Source of the DNA: Haemaphysalis longicornis
Lineage: Eukaryota > Arthropoda > Arachnida > Ixodida > Ixodidae
Reading direction: 5' to 3'
NCBI GenBank assembly: GCA_013339765.2
Contig: CM023451.1
Location: forward strand, 150,777,623-150,841,622
DNA length: 64,000 bases
This document shows positions 33,813-46,260 of this stretch, in pieces. A model generated the notes under the pieces. It was not told where the DNA came from, made no database searches, and saw nothing but the letters and a program-made list of their open reading frames with translations. Each line of letters starts with the position of its first letter. Position 1 is the stretch's first letter. The translations under genes and the position numbers were made by a program.

Positions 33813-34871
33813 GTTCATAAAAAAGACAACCGGCCAACTACTGCCTTTGATAGCTGATATTAAAAAAAACCCTATTATTCTTCCTGCAACATAGTGCCTA
33901 CATAGTCAAGTGGAACCCGCCCTAGAACAATAGCTTCACTTTTATATATGGCATATTCATATCCTAGGGTTTATTGGCATCGCCAGTAGACACGTGTTCC
34001 TGATAAGGTTGAAAGAAAGACTGCAGGAGCCATTATACGTGATATTTGCGTTGGCGCCGTCTTCTCGGGCACCCTTAAGGGTCCAGTCTTTCCTCCCCTT
34101 CCGCTCCGCACGTCACATTGTCCTCTTGTCTACTTTCTTCGGGAATCAAAAGACCACAAAGTGACTTCTTAACACTACTGATAACCATTCGTGGTAACGT
34201 AGAGAATGTGCTCCCAAAGTTCCCAAAGTGGCATGAGCACAACAGTTGAGTATGTGCAGAGAAACTTCATCCGAAACTATCAAAATAATAAAATTAGATC
34301 AATCCTCGTAAATATCATACCCATTGGGCAGAATTATAAATACAAGACATTGTATGGTAATTTAAAAGAAATCATCAAGCTTTTAAAGAAAACATCACGG
34401 AGAAAAATAACAATGGCTCTTATTATACAAACACGTCTCACCCTGCAAAGACTGCTCAAAAGCACCGCATTTGCTGCCCCGTGTACGTCACGACATGTTG
34501 CCATTTCAAGATGGCGTTTCTTTATTACATTTGCTCATTTATAGCTGCGCTTTGCACTCCAAGCCATCAAACTTGCCTCACAATTTCGTCCTTGAGAAAT
34601 ACCCTAAAATTTCATTTTGGCACAAGGGTGACCGCGGGGAATAAAAATGGATTTGTAAAAACTAATGTTTTTCACGCCGCCTGCCTAAAACAGCTCAAAT
34701 GCCATTAGAATGCTCCAATAAAAGATACCTCAGTTGTTGTGTAGGAAGTAAGGTCTAAATTACAGTCAGAGCATACTCCAGCTGTAGTGTATTCCAGTTG
34801 TTGCGTACGCCACATCGGGTCGCTTGTCAGAGCTTCTTCGGGGCATCATATTCTCCAGTAATGCCGTTGAT
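33813..34871. other. no recognised gene
   Basis: Longest frame 112 codons (34206-34544, plus), Lys/Ile-rich and unrecognised. At 34800-34860 short imperfect repeats (GCATTACTG...GATGCC on the minus strand) recur with a period of about 32 bp and continue into the neighbouring exon candidate. Confidence 0.4.
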
Positions 34872-35296
34872 CTAGGCATCGCTTTCCTCAGTAATGCGGT
34901 TGGTCTCCCGCCTGTTGACGTGGAACCGGCTGTGCACCACACTGGGCGTAGTCGCCGTCACCGTAGTGGCAGGCCCCTTCGGCTGCAGCATCGGTTGAGC
35001 GCGGTGCCAGGTATCCGAGTCGAGCAGCATTCGGTAGAGAAAGGCGCCGAGCACCCCGATCCCGAGCACTACGAGGAACACGACGAGTGCCCCGCTCCAG
35101 GCAAGCAGGTCGCACGCCACCGATGGTCTTGCTTGGGTTCTGGCTGGCTCGGGAATTCCTTCGGCTGGCGAGGGGGCTGGTGCAGGATGGAGCCATCCGG
35201 GACGAAGAGACTGGAAGGCCGGCGTCCCTCAGTTCGCGGGGCAACACTTTGCATTTCGACCTTATTTCGTCGTTCTTGGGGTTAGTGTGATGGTAC
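34872..35296 (-). pseudogene. probable exon for a single-pass membrane protein, frameshifted
   Basis: Minus strand. A good splice acceptor (CATCTCTTTCAG) ends at 35297. An ATG at 35254 with G at -3 opens a 46-residue Pro/Gln/Arg-rich segment (VAPRTEGRRPSSLF, HQPPRQPKEFPSQPEPK). Near 35120 the most coding-like frame changes by one base. The next frame has an unmistakable membrane helix, ALVVFLVVLGIGVLGAFLY, then a Pro/Thr-rich stretch (KGPATTVTATTP) and a stop at 34872. Third-position GC bias supports real coding history. An indel, in the genome or the assembly, separates tail and helix. Layout fits a type II membrane protein; no family is recognised, though tick M13 metallopeptidases have such N-termini. 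No clear splice donor was found. Confidence 0.4.
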
Positions 35297-36077
35297 CTGA
35301 AAGAGATGCTGGCTACCCGCTCACGGGGATTGGCCAGGATCTTGGGGGCTCAGCAAGAGAAGCATTTATTAATAATAAATAGTAATATAGCGCACATTTT
35401 AAAGATAAAAAATTCCAGAATAAATAAAAGGCCTAACCGGAAAGAAAGTTACTAGGGAAGAAAGTTTTGTTTGTTTTTGGACGTGTTTTCTTGTTATACA
35501 CATGAAATATGCGGCGATGATGATTACAATATTTTGTTGCACACGCCAAAAATGAAGCGATATGCAAAGTATTCCCCATAAAAAAACAATATCCCATTCA
35601 GTTTTCTACCCTAGGCACATGTTTCGGAAAATAAATGATTAACTGAAATATTAAATAGTTAATGAACAATCTTTATTCCCAAGCGTAGCCGCCGGCACGG
35701 GTGTGGAAGAGGTTAATTGAGGAGTAAATAAGGGTCACCTAAGGTCTCCTTCTCGTTATCGTGAGGTGTTGTGAGACGTAATCATTGAGTAAACGACCAT
35801 CCAGGGAAGTCGAACCAATTTTCTACTTCTTCGTATAGACTACTTGTGAGGTGTATTGGCTCATTGCCACCGGCGATGTCGGATTGTAGTGGGGTTGTGG
35901 TAGTGTTTTTTCGTACACCCAAAAGGGAGGTCCCGCGTTTTCAGGAAGGCGGAACTGCGCCCTACTAGGTGAAATACATTAGGTAGTGCGGGTGCACCGT
36001 AGTCGGTACATGTGGGCGCTGAGCTAAAATAAGGGGTGCACAGAAATCTTTCCTGAACAATAACCGGAGTTTAAAGT
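35297..36077. other. no gene seen
   Basis: If the neighbouring exon is real, this includes its upstream intron end (pyrimidine tract at 35298-35309 read on the minus strand). Otherwise AT-rich and unassigned. Confidence 0.4.
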
Positions 36078-36141
36078 GTAGTATAGTATAGTTTAGTATA
36101 GTATAGTATCGTATAGTATAGTATAGCATAGTATAGTATAA
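36078..36141. repeat. (TATAG)n pentanucleotide repeat
   Basis: About 64 bp of GTATA/TATAG units with single-base variants (TTTAG, TCGTA, GCATA). Confidence 0.95.
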
Positions 36142-36271
36142 GAAAGCTGTAATTGTGTTCAACGTATCAATGATGGTAAGTTTTTTACAGCAAAGCTGTC
36201 TATGGTTAGATCCAGCAGATCATCTTCAGTAACAGAACGATATAGACAAGAATCGCTAGCGATCCCTAGCG

Positions 36272-36313
36272 CCACGTTGCGGAGCCCACTCCACCACGTT
36301 GCGGAGCCCACTC
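36272..36313. repeat. 22-bp tandem duplication
   Basis: CCACGTTGCGGAGCCCACTC occurs at 36272 and again at 36294. Confidence 0.85.
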
Positions 36314-36436
36314 AAATCCCTGGGATCGTAAAACTGCGCTCCACACCCCCGGCGCATGGAAAAAGTCATAGAAAAATAAAAAGGTCCGAGGGCCTTCATA
36401 TTTTAATACAAGACGGCTTATATTTCCTTTAAAAAA

Positions 36437-36520
36437 TGGCTGGCGATTACGATACTCCCTAATGTGATATTTGGGCGTAGCTGTTCGGGCAGCTGGTTTA
36501 GCAGCAGTGGTAGACGACGC
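36437..36520. repeat. interspersed repeat shared with 20086-20260
   Basis: Contains TGGCTGGCGATTACGATACT and GCTGGTTTAGCAGCAG, which align in order with 20086-20260. The segment between them is shorter here. Confidence 0.5.
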
Positions 36521-39500
36521 AGTTCCACCTGTGGCGGTGCTCATTGATCAGTGAGAACTGGCTGAGGACGCATGTACGCGTTCCGCAACAGCCGCTGCAG
36601 GTGCGCACGACCGGCTGCGTCTCTCACTGTTCAGCACTCACTCCTGATGGCTGCAGTGCGCTGGGCCAGCACTCACACCTGGGTTCTCTCGACGTTGACC
36701 CTCTGCGGCGGCGGCGCGAAGTGCGTCTCAGGAAGATGACCGCGAACTGCGTCTTAGGCCAGGTTCAGACTTTTGTCGCAACTGTCGTAATATCTTTAAA
36801 CAATGACGTCAATTAACGTCTCAGCCAACCGAACTGCGTGAAACGCTGTTTTTTTTTACGTCCATAGTGCACGATACGGCTGTTACGCCGGTAGTCTGAA
36901 AATAGCATTAAGCGAACGCACATCATTGTCACGCGAACTCCCACCTCACGTTTTCCCCAAGCGTCGAGCGCCTCGTGCGGGCGCAGCATACTGCCCCTTC
37001 CCTTCCCGCGCCGCACAAATTCGGAGAGCGCTGCCTCGCGCCGCCACGGTGAGCCGCCCTCCCCTCCCAATTTCGCGACATTCTCCTCCTTTGCTTTCTT
37101 TCACTCGTTGGTCTTCCCATCGTTCGCTCGGTCACGACGACGCCGGCGCGGCTGAGCCCAGAGACAGGCGCCAAAGGCGCTGTGCCCTAAAATGTCTTCC
37201 AGCAATTCATTTGTGTTAGGAGGTGAAGCAGACTTCAAGGGAGATCGTTGTATGCTTATTTTGTAGGATGGCTTTCCCACACCGAGTGTTGCACGGGGAA
37301 TCACGTCAATTTTCGGAGAGAATACCATTACAGAAAGCGGCTCTAACGCTTGTTTTATTGAAACTATACCGAAACAAATTATATGACAATTAGCCGCTGA
37401 GACGACTCTAACACGACGCTGGGTTTTATATAGTTTTAAAAATTACATGGTTCACAGTGAAGTTTTAAATATTGTGAAAATCTCGTCCGTTGTCAAAACT
37501 TGTGGGATTCTACGGGAGGGAAACGGACAGCCCCATATTTGTCCACCGGAACAAAACTCAAGTTCGTCAAAAGTTCATTCAGTTAATTAACCATGAACTA
37601 TGCTCAATCGCAAATTACAAACAAACGTGTTTTGCTTCGTGCACCCCTTGGACTACGACCCAGTCAAAGCTCATGTTGAGGCTCGGCACCGCAGCTTTGC
37701 TGGTTATCCTTCTTCGCAGAGTGGAAGCTCACAATTTTTTTTCATTTGCAGGCATTAACTTCAAGGAGAAGTTATTTCCGTGCATCACGAATCATCTGAG
37801 AACGTTACGAAAGAAAGCCTGCGGCAAGTAACATTTGGAACACATAAAAACAAAAAAATGAACTTTTTTCTGGCAGCAGCACATACGTATAGTACGTTTT
37901 CGTTGAGCGAAAGAAAATAAAGTCACCTTAAGTCGGGCAAGAGTTAGGCAAGGAAATTCAGATATAAAGTTTTGTAAATGTAGGTGTAGCGGGATTGAGG
38001 GTGCACAAAGCCGGAATGCCGGTAACTTTCACGTAGTTATGAAAAGCGCTACCCACTGTAGTGAGTCTTGAACAGAAGCACCGCAGTGGACTTGTTGACT
38101 CGTTCTAGCGGAAAGCAGACGTTGTAGACGTACTAGCGGAAAGCAGAATTTTATTTGATGAGGGTGATACGTACCTGCGTGTTTGTTTATAATAGCGGAT
38201 CCTTGAATCTGAGCCCGATCAAGGTAGTCTCTAAACCTGGCCAAACAGTGGAGTACATTGTGCCAGTTTTCGTCCCAATGTGATGATGTTTGCAGATTGT
38301 GCCCTGTGGCGTCCTAACTTGTGTCCTATCTACGCAAGAATCCTTACGCATGAACTCTAGTTAAGATTATTTCGCGCAGAGGCTACACACTTAGTATATT
38401 TAATGTTAATCTTGCCTGTCAAGGTTAAATTCTGAAAATACCGGACAGAGTCTTAATCGCTGAACTGTTATACTTGCGTCTGTCTTGACATTTACAAAAC
38501 TTTGACTGCACTGTCGGTGCCAAACACAAGCGAGGCTCAACCATTACCTTCTCTGTCGAACTGAGTACTCCGAATGACTTTTTCATATTCTACAGAATTG
38601 TGATGCAAGTATTTGAATAACAATATTTCAGGCCGGTCATAGTCCAACCCTGTAGTCCAAGCCAGTTATAGTTATATATAGTTTCAAAGAACTAAGTGTC
38701 TCGGGAGAACACAAAATCACTCATTAGGAGTGGGCTTATGGTCAAAGGTTGCATGCCCATAATAAGTGAATGAAAGAACACGACCTAAAGTGACTTCACT
38801 TTTGTTCAGACAAACACTGTGCGATAAAATGCTGTGAACCTGAAATCGCCGCAACTTCGTAGCTCCCATGCCAACTTCTATTGGAGCCTTTTGGTTCAGC
38901 GGCACTAGGTAGCGAAGATCTGTAAGGTAGAATCAGCCCCTTTGAAATAAATGAGTCTTCGTCGAAGCACAAATTTGGGTGCAGCCGTGGCAATGAATCA
39001 TATCCAGGTTTCCTCCAGCCTCGTGGACCTTGACACCACAAGATGAAGTTTCGACTGGAAGCCAATTATTCACGCCGAGAAAAAACGGGAACGTAAAAAT
39101 GAGTGGTGGTTTGGGTAGCTCACCCACAGCGGAGGAAAACGTAGCTGATGCTTCTCATCTCACGCTAGTACCCCTTTACTCTTAGCCGGCCGCGCGTTTA
39201 AAAATTAACCTGTCATTTCCGAGAACGTGCCGTTAAATATGTGATTTTTCTTTTTTGCGAAGTGGGAATTTCCTTTTCTGGCGTAGCAGGTACCGTAAGT
39301 ATTGTTCATTCTTTGGTGCGTACCTAGGGCGTCGCAGGAGAGGCTAACTATAAAGATATGTTTTGTTTTTACCACATGGCGTATGCCCGTGGAGTTTAGT
39401 GTTGTAGTACGTAGTTGAATCCGTTGGATCGGGCAAAAATCTACTAAGATAAACAAATAGGCAGGTAACTTCTTAAACGCATGAAGAAATACAGTGAAGA

Positions 39501-41591
39501 CTTTATACTTAACCCGCGTTCGCGGAATTCTAGCAACGGGCAGCGGTCACCAGAAAAGACACCGAATCAACGAAAAACTGTACTTGTATACTAACAGACG
39601 AGGTGTAATCCTACTGCTACCTCGCTGTGGAGTGCCCGAGTCTCGTTGCGCAGCCATAAATAAAGAGGCAACCAATCCATACTGAGGCTATACAATGACG
39701 AATAAAACACAGGTAATATGCGGAGGTTTCAGAGGAATATATGTATTGATATTTTCTTACCCTATTGTAAAGCGAGGTTGCCTAACGGAGCTTACCCGCT
39801 CTACCGTATTTTTCCTTATTCCAGTCCTTACCATTTTTGAAGGAAAAGAAAATGATAGAAAAAGATATAATGAAAACGGTAGAACATAAGCCCAAAAGTA
39901 TGGCGAAAGCACAGTATTTTATAAACAAAAAAGAGAGAGAAATCCAGAAGAAAGAAGGCGTGCATACCGCACGTGCGCCCTGCAGCATGGCTGTTGTTGA
40001 TGCCACCAGGCGTGACTTGTGGGCACTAATGCAGAGAGGTAGCCTCTCTTATTAGGCGGGAATACCGAATTCCGTGGACCAGTGGCTACGCGAGCAAGAT
40101 TAAGATATCTGGCGGCCACACAAAGGACAGCGAAAAAAGAGAGGAAAGATGATGCTGAGGGCACAGCTGCAGAGTAGGCAAGCGGGAGCTCAATTTCGCC
40201 AATTTAAGTTTATCACCCACCCAGGAGAACTTTCCTCACAAGAGGGTTGAGCTGTCGTGCTCTCGCCACTGAGTGCGCTGGCAATTTTTCAGCTTTTATT
40301 TCAATCCCCGTGTGTGAAGTGGGAACCGTGACGTCATCTGGGAAAACGAATGCTTTTCTTTGTGAACGCCTGGTACTTGTTCAGAGTAGTCCATGGAAAA
40401 GTTTACGCCTACTTTTTTTATGCCCCAAGAAGAACTTTGCGCGTACACTATAGAGTTGTTCTTTTCTGTTAGGTTTGTCGTGCTTTTGTCTTTTTTTTGC
40501 ATCTCGCTCTGGCTTGGTTTTTAATAAGGAGACTATGATTACAGAAACCAGCTTCAGCTTTTCTGCTGTGTGAAATTGTTTAAAACACACAGCGTCCTGT
40601 TGGGGGTTTATTATAAATTTATTTACATGCAAAGGCTTATTCTGAAGGTTGCGTCAGAATATCCTCTATTGCAAAGCGTTATTGAAAACAACGTGCATTT
40701 CGCTTTTCTTGCATATTTCGGTAATGCGGTTAAACATGGTTACAAAACCAAGAAAAGCCCAAAATGTGATTTTGCTGCGACGACAAAAAATTGTACCCGA
40801 AACCATTCCTATGGAGGCGAATTACCCTAACGGAAGTGTTTTGGTTGCATTCAGTTGCCCACAATTTCGAAACAAAAGATTGGGGTGCAGTATAATAGAG
40901 TTCTTGAAAATTTTGTGCCTTGCCAGACAGCGGTGTCCACAATATTGGCGGCCGGGAGCGGCTGTGTGGCGTTTTACGCCAACTCTCTTCCTCTTCCTGC
41001 GTTTCCGCTGCAGGTTCGCCCTACCCTCTCCATTCCCCCTGCCTTGAAATGAACACTGAGTCAAGTGTGTAAACACTCGGGTATTACTTGTGCAGATTAA
41101 AGCTTGAAACCCCTAGGCCAAGTTTCGACCACTCTCGATGCGTGTACGGGAATTTATTTACTAAAAAAATCAATTTGCAAGTTCTGTTCGGAGTGTCCAC
41201 AGGAGTACGGGAACGTGATCATTTCACAAAGGTGCAGGCAAAAGAACGTCTTTAGATTGGCCCTGCACTTCCACGATGGTTTGACAGCTGCCTTACGAGG
41301 GTAGTAAATCGTTTGCACAGATAGTGGGGATGTGGTTGCCTCCTCCGCGGACAGCGACAGCCGAACCAGCGACCGCCGAGATTGGGTCTGAGGCACTTAG
41401 AGTAAGCTGGGACGTAACACCTAGCTGTACCTGTTGAAGTTACGTAGCAATAAGTAGTCAGAAGAATAAATGAAACAGTCAAATACAGAAAAATGCTTCC
41501 TTCTCCAACTGCGTAGAAGTGCTCCTTTTTGTTGAGCAGGCAACAAACAGAAGTACAAAACGTGATGAGCCACCCCGGTAGTTTACGCGTG
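36521..41591. other. no recognised gene; CpG-rich block at 36926-37220
   Basis: 5 kb without a supported gene. The CpG-rich block at 36926-37220 opens frames of about 97 codons on both strands, rich in Arg, Pro and Ala from composition. Other frames of 113 (37490-37831, plus), 89 (38796-39065, minus) and 132 codons (40649-41047, plus) show no recognised domain. A 15-bp sequence, CTAGCGGAAAGCAGA, occurs twice near 38105 and 38135. Confidence 0.4.
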
Positions 41592-42045
41592 TTAAAGGGA
41601 CCCTGCAACCCTTTTTTCAACTTTTTTTGAAATCGTAAATGCTTGCAGAACGTAGTCACCCAACACACCCAGTACATAGATTAGGGGGTCGCAAAGTACG
41701 TTTGCCAAACATTACTGCTCTGTGCCCATCCGATAACTTGTAAACTCGCTCAAAAGATTTCTCCCTTTTTCCCGGTCTTGACGTTCCTTCGACGGCTCGA
41801 ATTACGTCACTAAGACCATGTAGCGGCTGTTGGCCTGTTTTCCTTCAGTTGCAGCAATGAACGCTCTTCGATAGCAACTTTAAAACAAAGTCACCGAAAA
41901 AAGCAGAAATGGAAGGCGTATCTGGTGCGACGAGCAAATCACGCAGTGCCGCTCCGTGTTAGCGACAACTATAGCTTTCGCAGTGGTTCCAGGCACGAAG
42001 GAAAGGGTGAAAGCGCTTATCGAAAGTGTTGCAGGGTCTATTTAA
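41592..42045. mobile_element. TTAA-flanked MITE (piggyBac-like)
   Basis: Begins TTAA-AGGGACCCTGCAACCCTTT and ends AAGTGTTGCAGGGTCTAT-TTAA. The ends are inverted repeats of about 20 bp with a few mismatches, and TTAA sits at both borders as for piggyBac-type insertion. The 454-bp interior is non-coding. I recall similar AGGGACxCTGCAACAC ends as common in ticks. Transposase would have to come from an autonomous relative. Confidence 0.7.
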
Positions 42046-45000
42046 CAAGAGGACAAAAACACAAATTCAATTGGGAAAGCGCATAGCAAAGTACACCCGA
42101 AGGGTAAATGGTGTTGGGTGACACGAGACACGCCCTTTTTTTTATTGGAGAAGTAAACATCATCCCGGTGTAAGTGACCGAATGTAGGTAATAACGACCA
42201 GCAAAACTCAGTTATTGGTGCCGTTTGTGGCATGTACAGTGAACGCTGGTGCAGTTATCGTGCAATCTTCGTGAAAAACTAACCTCACGTATATTTTGCA
42301 ATAAAACTGAAGCAGCGTTGCTTCAATAAGTTGATCACGTTTAACTCAAGTATACCAGAATTTTCATTTGCGCTAAACAATGTTAGCATGCATGGCACGT
42401 GCCGTAAGTGGTAGTAAGTGAAACATTTGTGTACAATACATAGATTGTGCTCCTGCACCTTTTGCGGCAGGAGCGCCTTTCCTGAAGAACAGACGCAATG
42501 ACATAAAAACTGCAAAAAATGACGATAAAAGCTGACAAGAAAACCGACACCAGAAATATCTACGCCCTACTCGGTGCTAGTACTGTCAAAGAAAACAAAA
42601 TTTCAGAACATAAAACATTTGCCATCAAAGCATGTCTAACTTCCCACGTCTGTCATCTTAGCGATCTATCGAAGGTAACATGTCTGACTCAAGAAACATA
42701 AGTTCTGGCAGTGAAGCAACAATTCGGTAGCAAACAATAAGGTATCAGCATTTTACCTCAACTGTCTGCCCTCCGTCAGAAACCGTATATCTCAAAACAG
42801 AACAGCATTCAATTGGACTTTTCAAAATTCACAAAAAGATATTCCCACCCCGTTGTCATTAACAAAGCGCCAACACTAAGCGGTCATAAACATGACGATC
42901 TGCAATGAACAATGTGTTTCTTTCCTCCAAACAAGAAAAAAAAATCAAGAAGCAATGCAAGCTGATAACAGGCCTGCAAGTGTATCGCTGAAGCTGCAAA
43001 GATTACCTGGCAGCTTCATTTAAAGCAAAAGGCTGAACGGATAAAGCAAGTGCGCTGCGATGCAGCATTAATGAACCAGTCCGAAACTGTTCAACAGCTC
43101 CATGGCGCCACAGCAATAGCGTGCGAGCCCGTTTCCGATTGCGCCCCGTGGATTACCCGGGCGGTAATTTGATTTAGCGACGATCTTTTCGCGGAAAATC
43201 GAGGACGTTTGTTTCCCCTCTCAAGGACCCTGGGCTGAGGACACGAATTAGGCGGGTTCCGGTTCGCTGTTTGCAACGAGATTAACTCGCTCGCTTGCTT
43301 GTTTTGCAACTGCATTGTTTCGTTCGCCCTTCTCTCGAACTTTTTGCGGTTTTTCTACATTCAATTTGCCTCTAGGGATTGAGAGTATAGAAGTACACTA
43401 AAAAGGAACCAGCGATTTTTTGGGCGGCAGTTTTGATGTGATTTCCCTCTCCTAAGCCTTTTTTTCGAAATTTCTCTGCATATTCTCTTCTTCCTTAGGT
43501 CTAGCGCACTGCCGAAGCTTGAGAAGATTTGATTTTAAGGCATGGCTGGGGCGAGCAAAAATCAATCTAGGGCGCCAGAAATGCTTTCGGCGTGAGTGGC
43601 GTGGTTTGCACTTTGTGGTGCCGTTGGGACCATCCGAGTACTATCGATCCCCAGGCGCTTTTCGAGAGCGAAACGGGTATCGTCTTGACAGCACTGTGAT
43701 TATATCTGCTCTTTTTTTTTTGCATTAACATATCACAGATTTCACCGAACAGGTGTCAACCGGGCATATGTAAATGTCGAGCGAAACGTCAGCCGGTTGT
43801 TGCAAGCGATAAAGATTGAGGCTAAAGAAACACAAGAAAAACAACCACGTTCCTATCGAGAAGACAAGGGTTGAGGCGCACGTTATCGCGCGTGCTGTAA
43901 TTAGGCAGCCATAATATTAACCATACTTTATTACGTAGCCCAGTCAGCCTCCCACATCATGAAAGGGTCGAGGCCGCACAATACAATTTTTGCCCGACAA
44001 CATACAGTCTACGACAATCCTGTCCTTAAGGGTGAGCAGAACACGCTCAACTGACCAGCTCATGCAGCGAACGATACGATGTCGAGCATACGATTTGGTT
44101 TAAAAGTCCTGTCTTCATTGTGGCATCCCGTATAATGCAAGAAGTGGTGTTCTGAAAATTGCCCATTGCCACAGCACAGATCCCATCTTTGAGTAAAATG
44201 GTATGAACGTTGCTCTCATTACTGAATTCGCTTTTCTGGCGACAGGCATTGGTCATTTGAGTGCCTCTTGGCGGAGCGAAACCATGATTTTGTCTAAGAG
44301 TATGAAGTTTTGATGTCGTTTAACGTTGACGCATCATCAGGAGGTTAGGTGGCAGGTCTGTACTCGTGATGCTGCTTGGTGTGGGCGGTGATTGCACAAA
44401 GCAGTATGAACGAATCGCGGTGACTGCGTGCGTCGGCCGACTGTTCGAATGCACGACAAGAAGGCGCCTTAGCCAGCCAGAAAGAATGCATCACTTCCTC
44501 CGCGCTTGTGCGTACTCCCTTAATGATTCATTGGAGAGTGTATTTTGCGGATGTAGAGCACGCAAAATAGCCCGAGCATATGCAAACAGAATTACTAAAC
44601 GCAGAAAGGGCTGTTCATTTTGATGGTTAGCCACATTTTTCTTATAATAAATAATTACTGAATATGTTTGCTGGAAATGAAAATCCAGAAACCTTTTCAC
44701 CCGGAGCGCTGTAAAGGCAAAGTCTGCACAAAAGCAAAAAAGACCTAAACAAAAGGGGTCACGTTTCGCATGTGTCTGACGCGTATGACTCCAGTGACCA
44801 CGCGTCTCGCAGGTTAAATTCCCGTTCCAAAAACAGACTGCCAGGGAAGCAGCTCGACCGTAATGTGCGTCGAGCGTACACTATTCTATACCGCCAAAAC
44901 AATATGCACTGGGCGTAAATCTGGAGCGTACAGGCTGCACCGGGCTTCCCGTTATCAGGCGTTGCGTGGGCGTGCGTCTGACAGCGTTTGTTTTGTTATT

Positions 45001-46039
45001 TCTTATTTATTTGGTTTACCCTGAGTCAGTTTGAAGAAACACAAACTGGGGACGACAGAGTAGTTTACCTAAGGGGGTTCTCTGGTTGCCACTTTTATGG
45101 CACCATCCAAGCATGCACAGGGACAAACGTGCTGCTCGCGACTTGCCTTGGGAGTTTGTTTTTGTCTTCCCTATGACACATCCATCTTTCAACAATGGCG
45201 TCTGTGTTTGGTCGCGTCTTGGTATTACTTTTAGCGGGAAAGTTAGGTACACTCGATGGGGCTCGGTGAAAATTGAGCTGCGCGATTCATTCTTTAGAAA
45301 AGCCCATTTATCAGTTTTATAGTCGCTGCCAAAGCAGAAGTATCGGCACCGAAGTCCGTCGCTCTGATTTCACGTGAAGCTCTGGTGTGGGAGTATGGTA
45401 TGCGCGCTTCAGTGCGTGCACATATCGCACGTCAGCAACAGCTTTAGGGCCTGTTCTGGTTCAACAAATAGTGAAGTAAAAAAAAATTCGCATTTATAAT
45501 AAAGGAATGATGAAAGCGTAGTCCCCAGGAAGGTATTCTCGTGCAATGAGACAGAAAGTTTTTTTTTTCGATGTCTTTTTTCTCAGTTTTTTAAAGCGTC
45601 GGATGCTGGCTAGTCATTCGTGGCTATTCGTCGGCCACGAAGCATAGACTCCTCCAATGCGTTTCTGGTGTTCGACTATTTTATTACCACATGGTATCAA
45701 CCAACGAAAAACGCGCGTGGCTTCAAAACAGGGAATCCTGACAGAAGCTAGAAACTGTTGCTTGCGGTACTAGGGATAAGTGGGCAGGTGTAGCTTTAAG
45801 TTCTGTACGAACCTCCGGATTCAGTTAGAATCACCACTTGAAAACAGAGAATTCAAAAGAGAAATGGGCCGTTAACAGCGAAACCAAAAAAGGGCTAGCT
45901 TCAAAAAAGTTGATGATTGGACTGTCCATCGTCCAACTTCAGGGTGCTTAATGAAGAACAGGACACTGTCCACCGACAAAATTGTCTAATGCCCGCACGT
46001 CGTTGGAATTCGGGGGTGTTTCTTACGACGGAGAATGAG
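42046..46039. other. no recognised gene
   Basis: 4 kb of unassigned sequence. Open frames stay below 86 codons and none is recognised. No tandem array or paired inverted repeat noticed. Confidence 0.45.
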
Positions 46040-46260
46040 AGAGAGATAACTTTATTTGCGCAGCACTAAGAGCCTACGGACGCCTCTGCCGAATTATCAG
46101 CAAGGAAATTTTCAGCTGTGGCTGCTTCTGCGGCCATCTGGAAGAGGTGTAGTTGTACTAAGAGTTCGGAGTTCCGCAGCAGGGAATCCATGTGTTCTGT
46201 GTTTCATTTCTATGGGGGGCAGGGTGCTCTTGTTGGGTGGTTCTTCTAGCATTCCCAATT
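46040..46260 (-). mobile_element. candidate retroposon 3' end
   Basis: Read on the minus strand the sequence ends GCGCAAATAAAGTTATCTCT followed by CTCTCATTCTC, that is an AATAAA signal and a CT-rich tail as in LINE 3' ends. The protein frames upstream are too decayed to place. Confidence 0.35.

Noticed and set aside
36926..37219. Pro/Arg-rich 97-codon frame as a gene
   Set aside because: Both strands are open across a CpG-rich block, so composition explains it.
44760..44830. tRNA-like B box (GGTTAAATTCC) at about 44812
   Set aside because: No A box at the right distance and no cloverleaf pairing.
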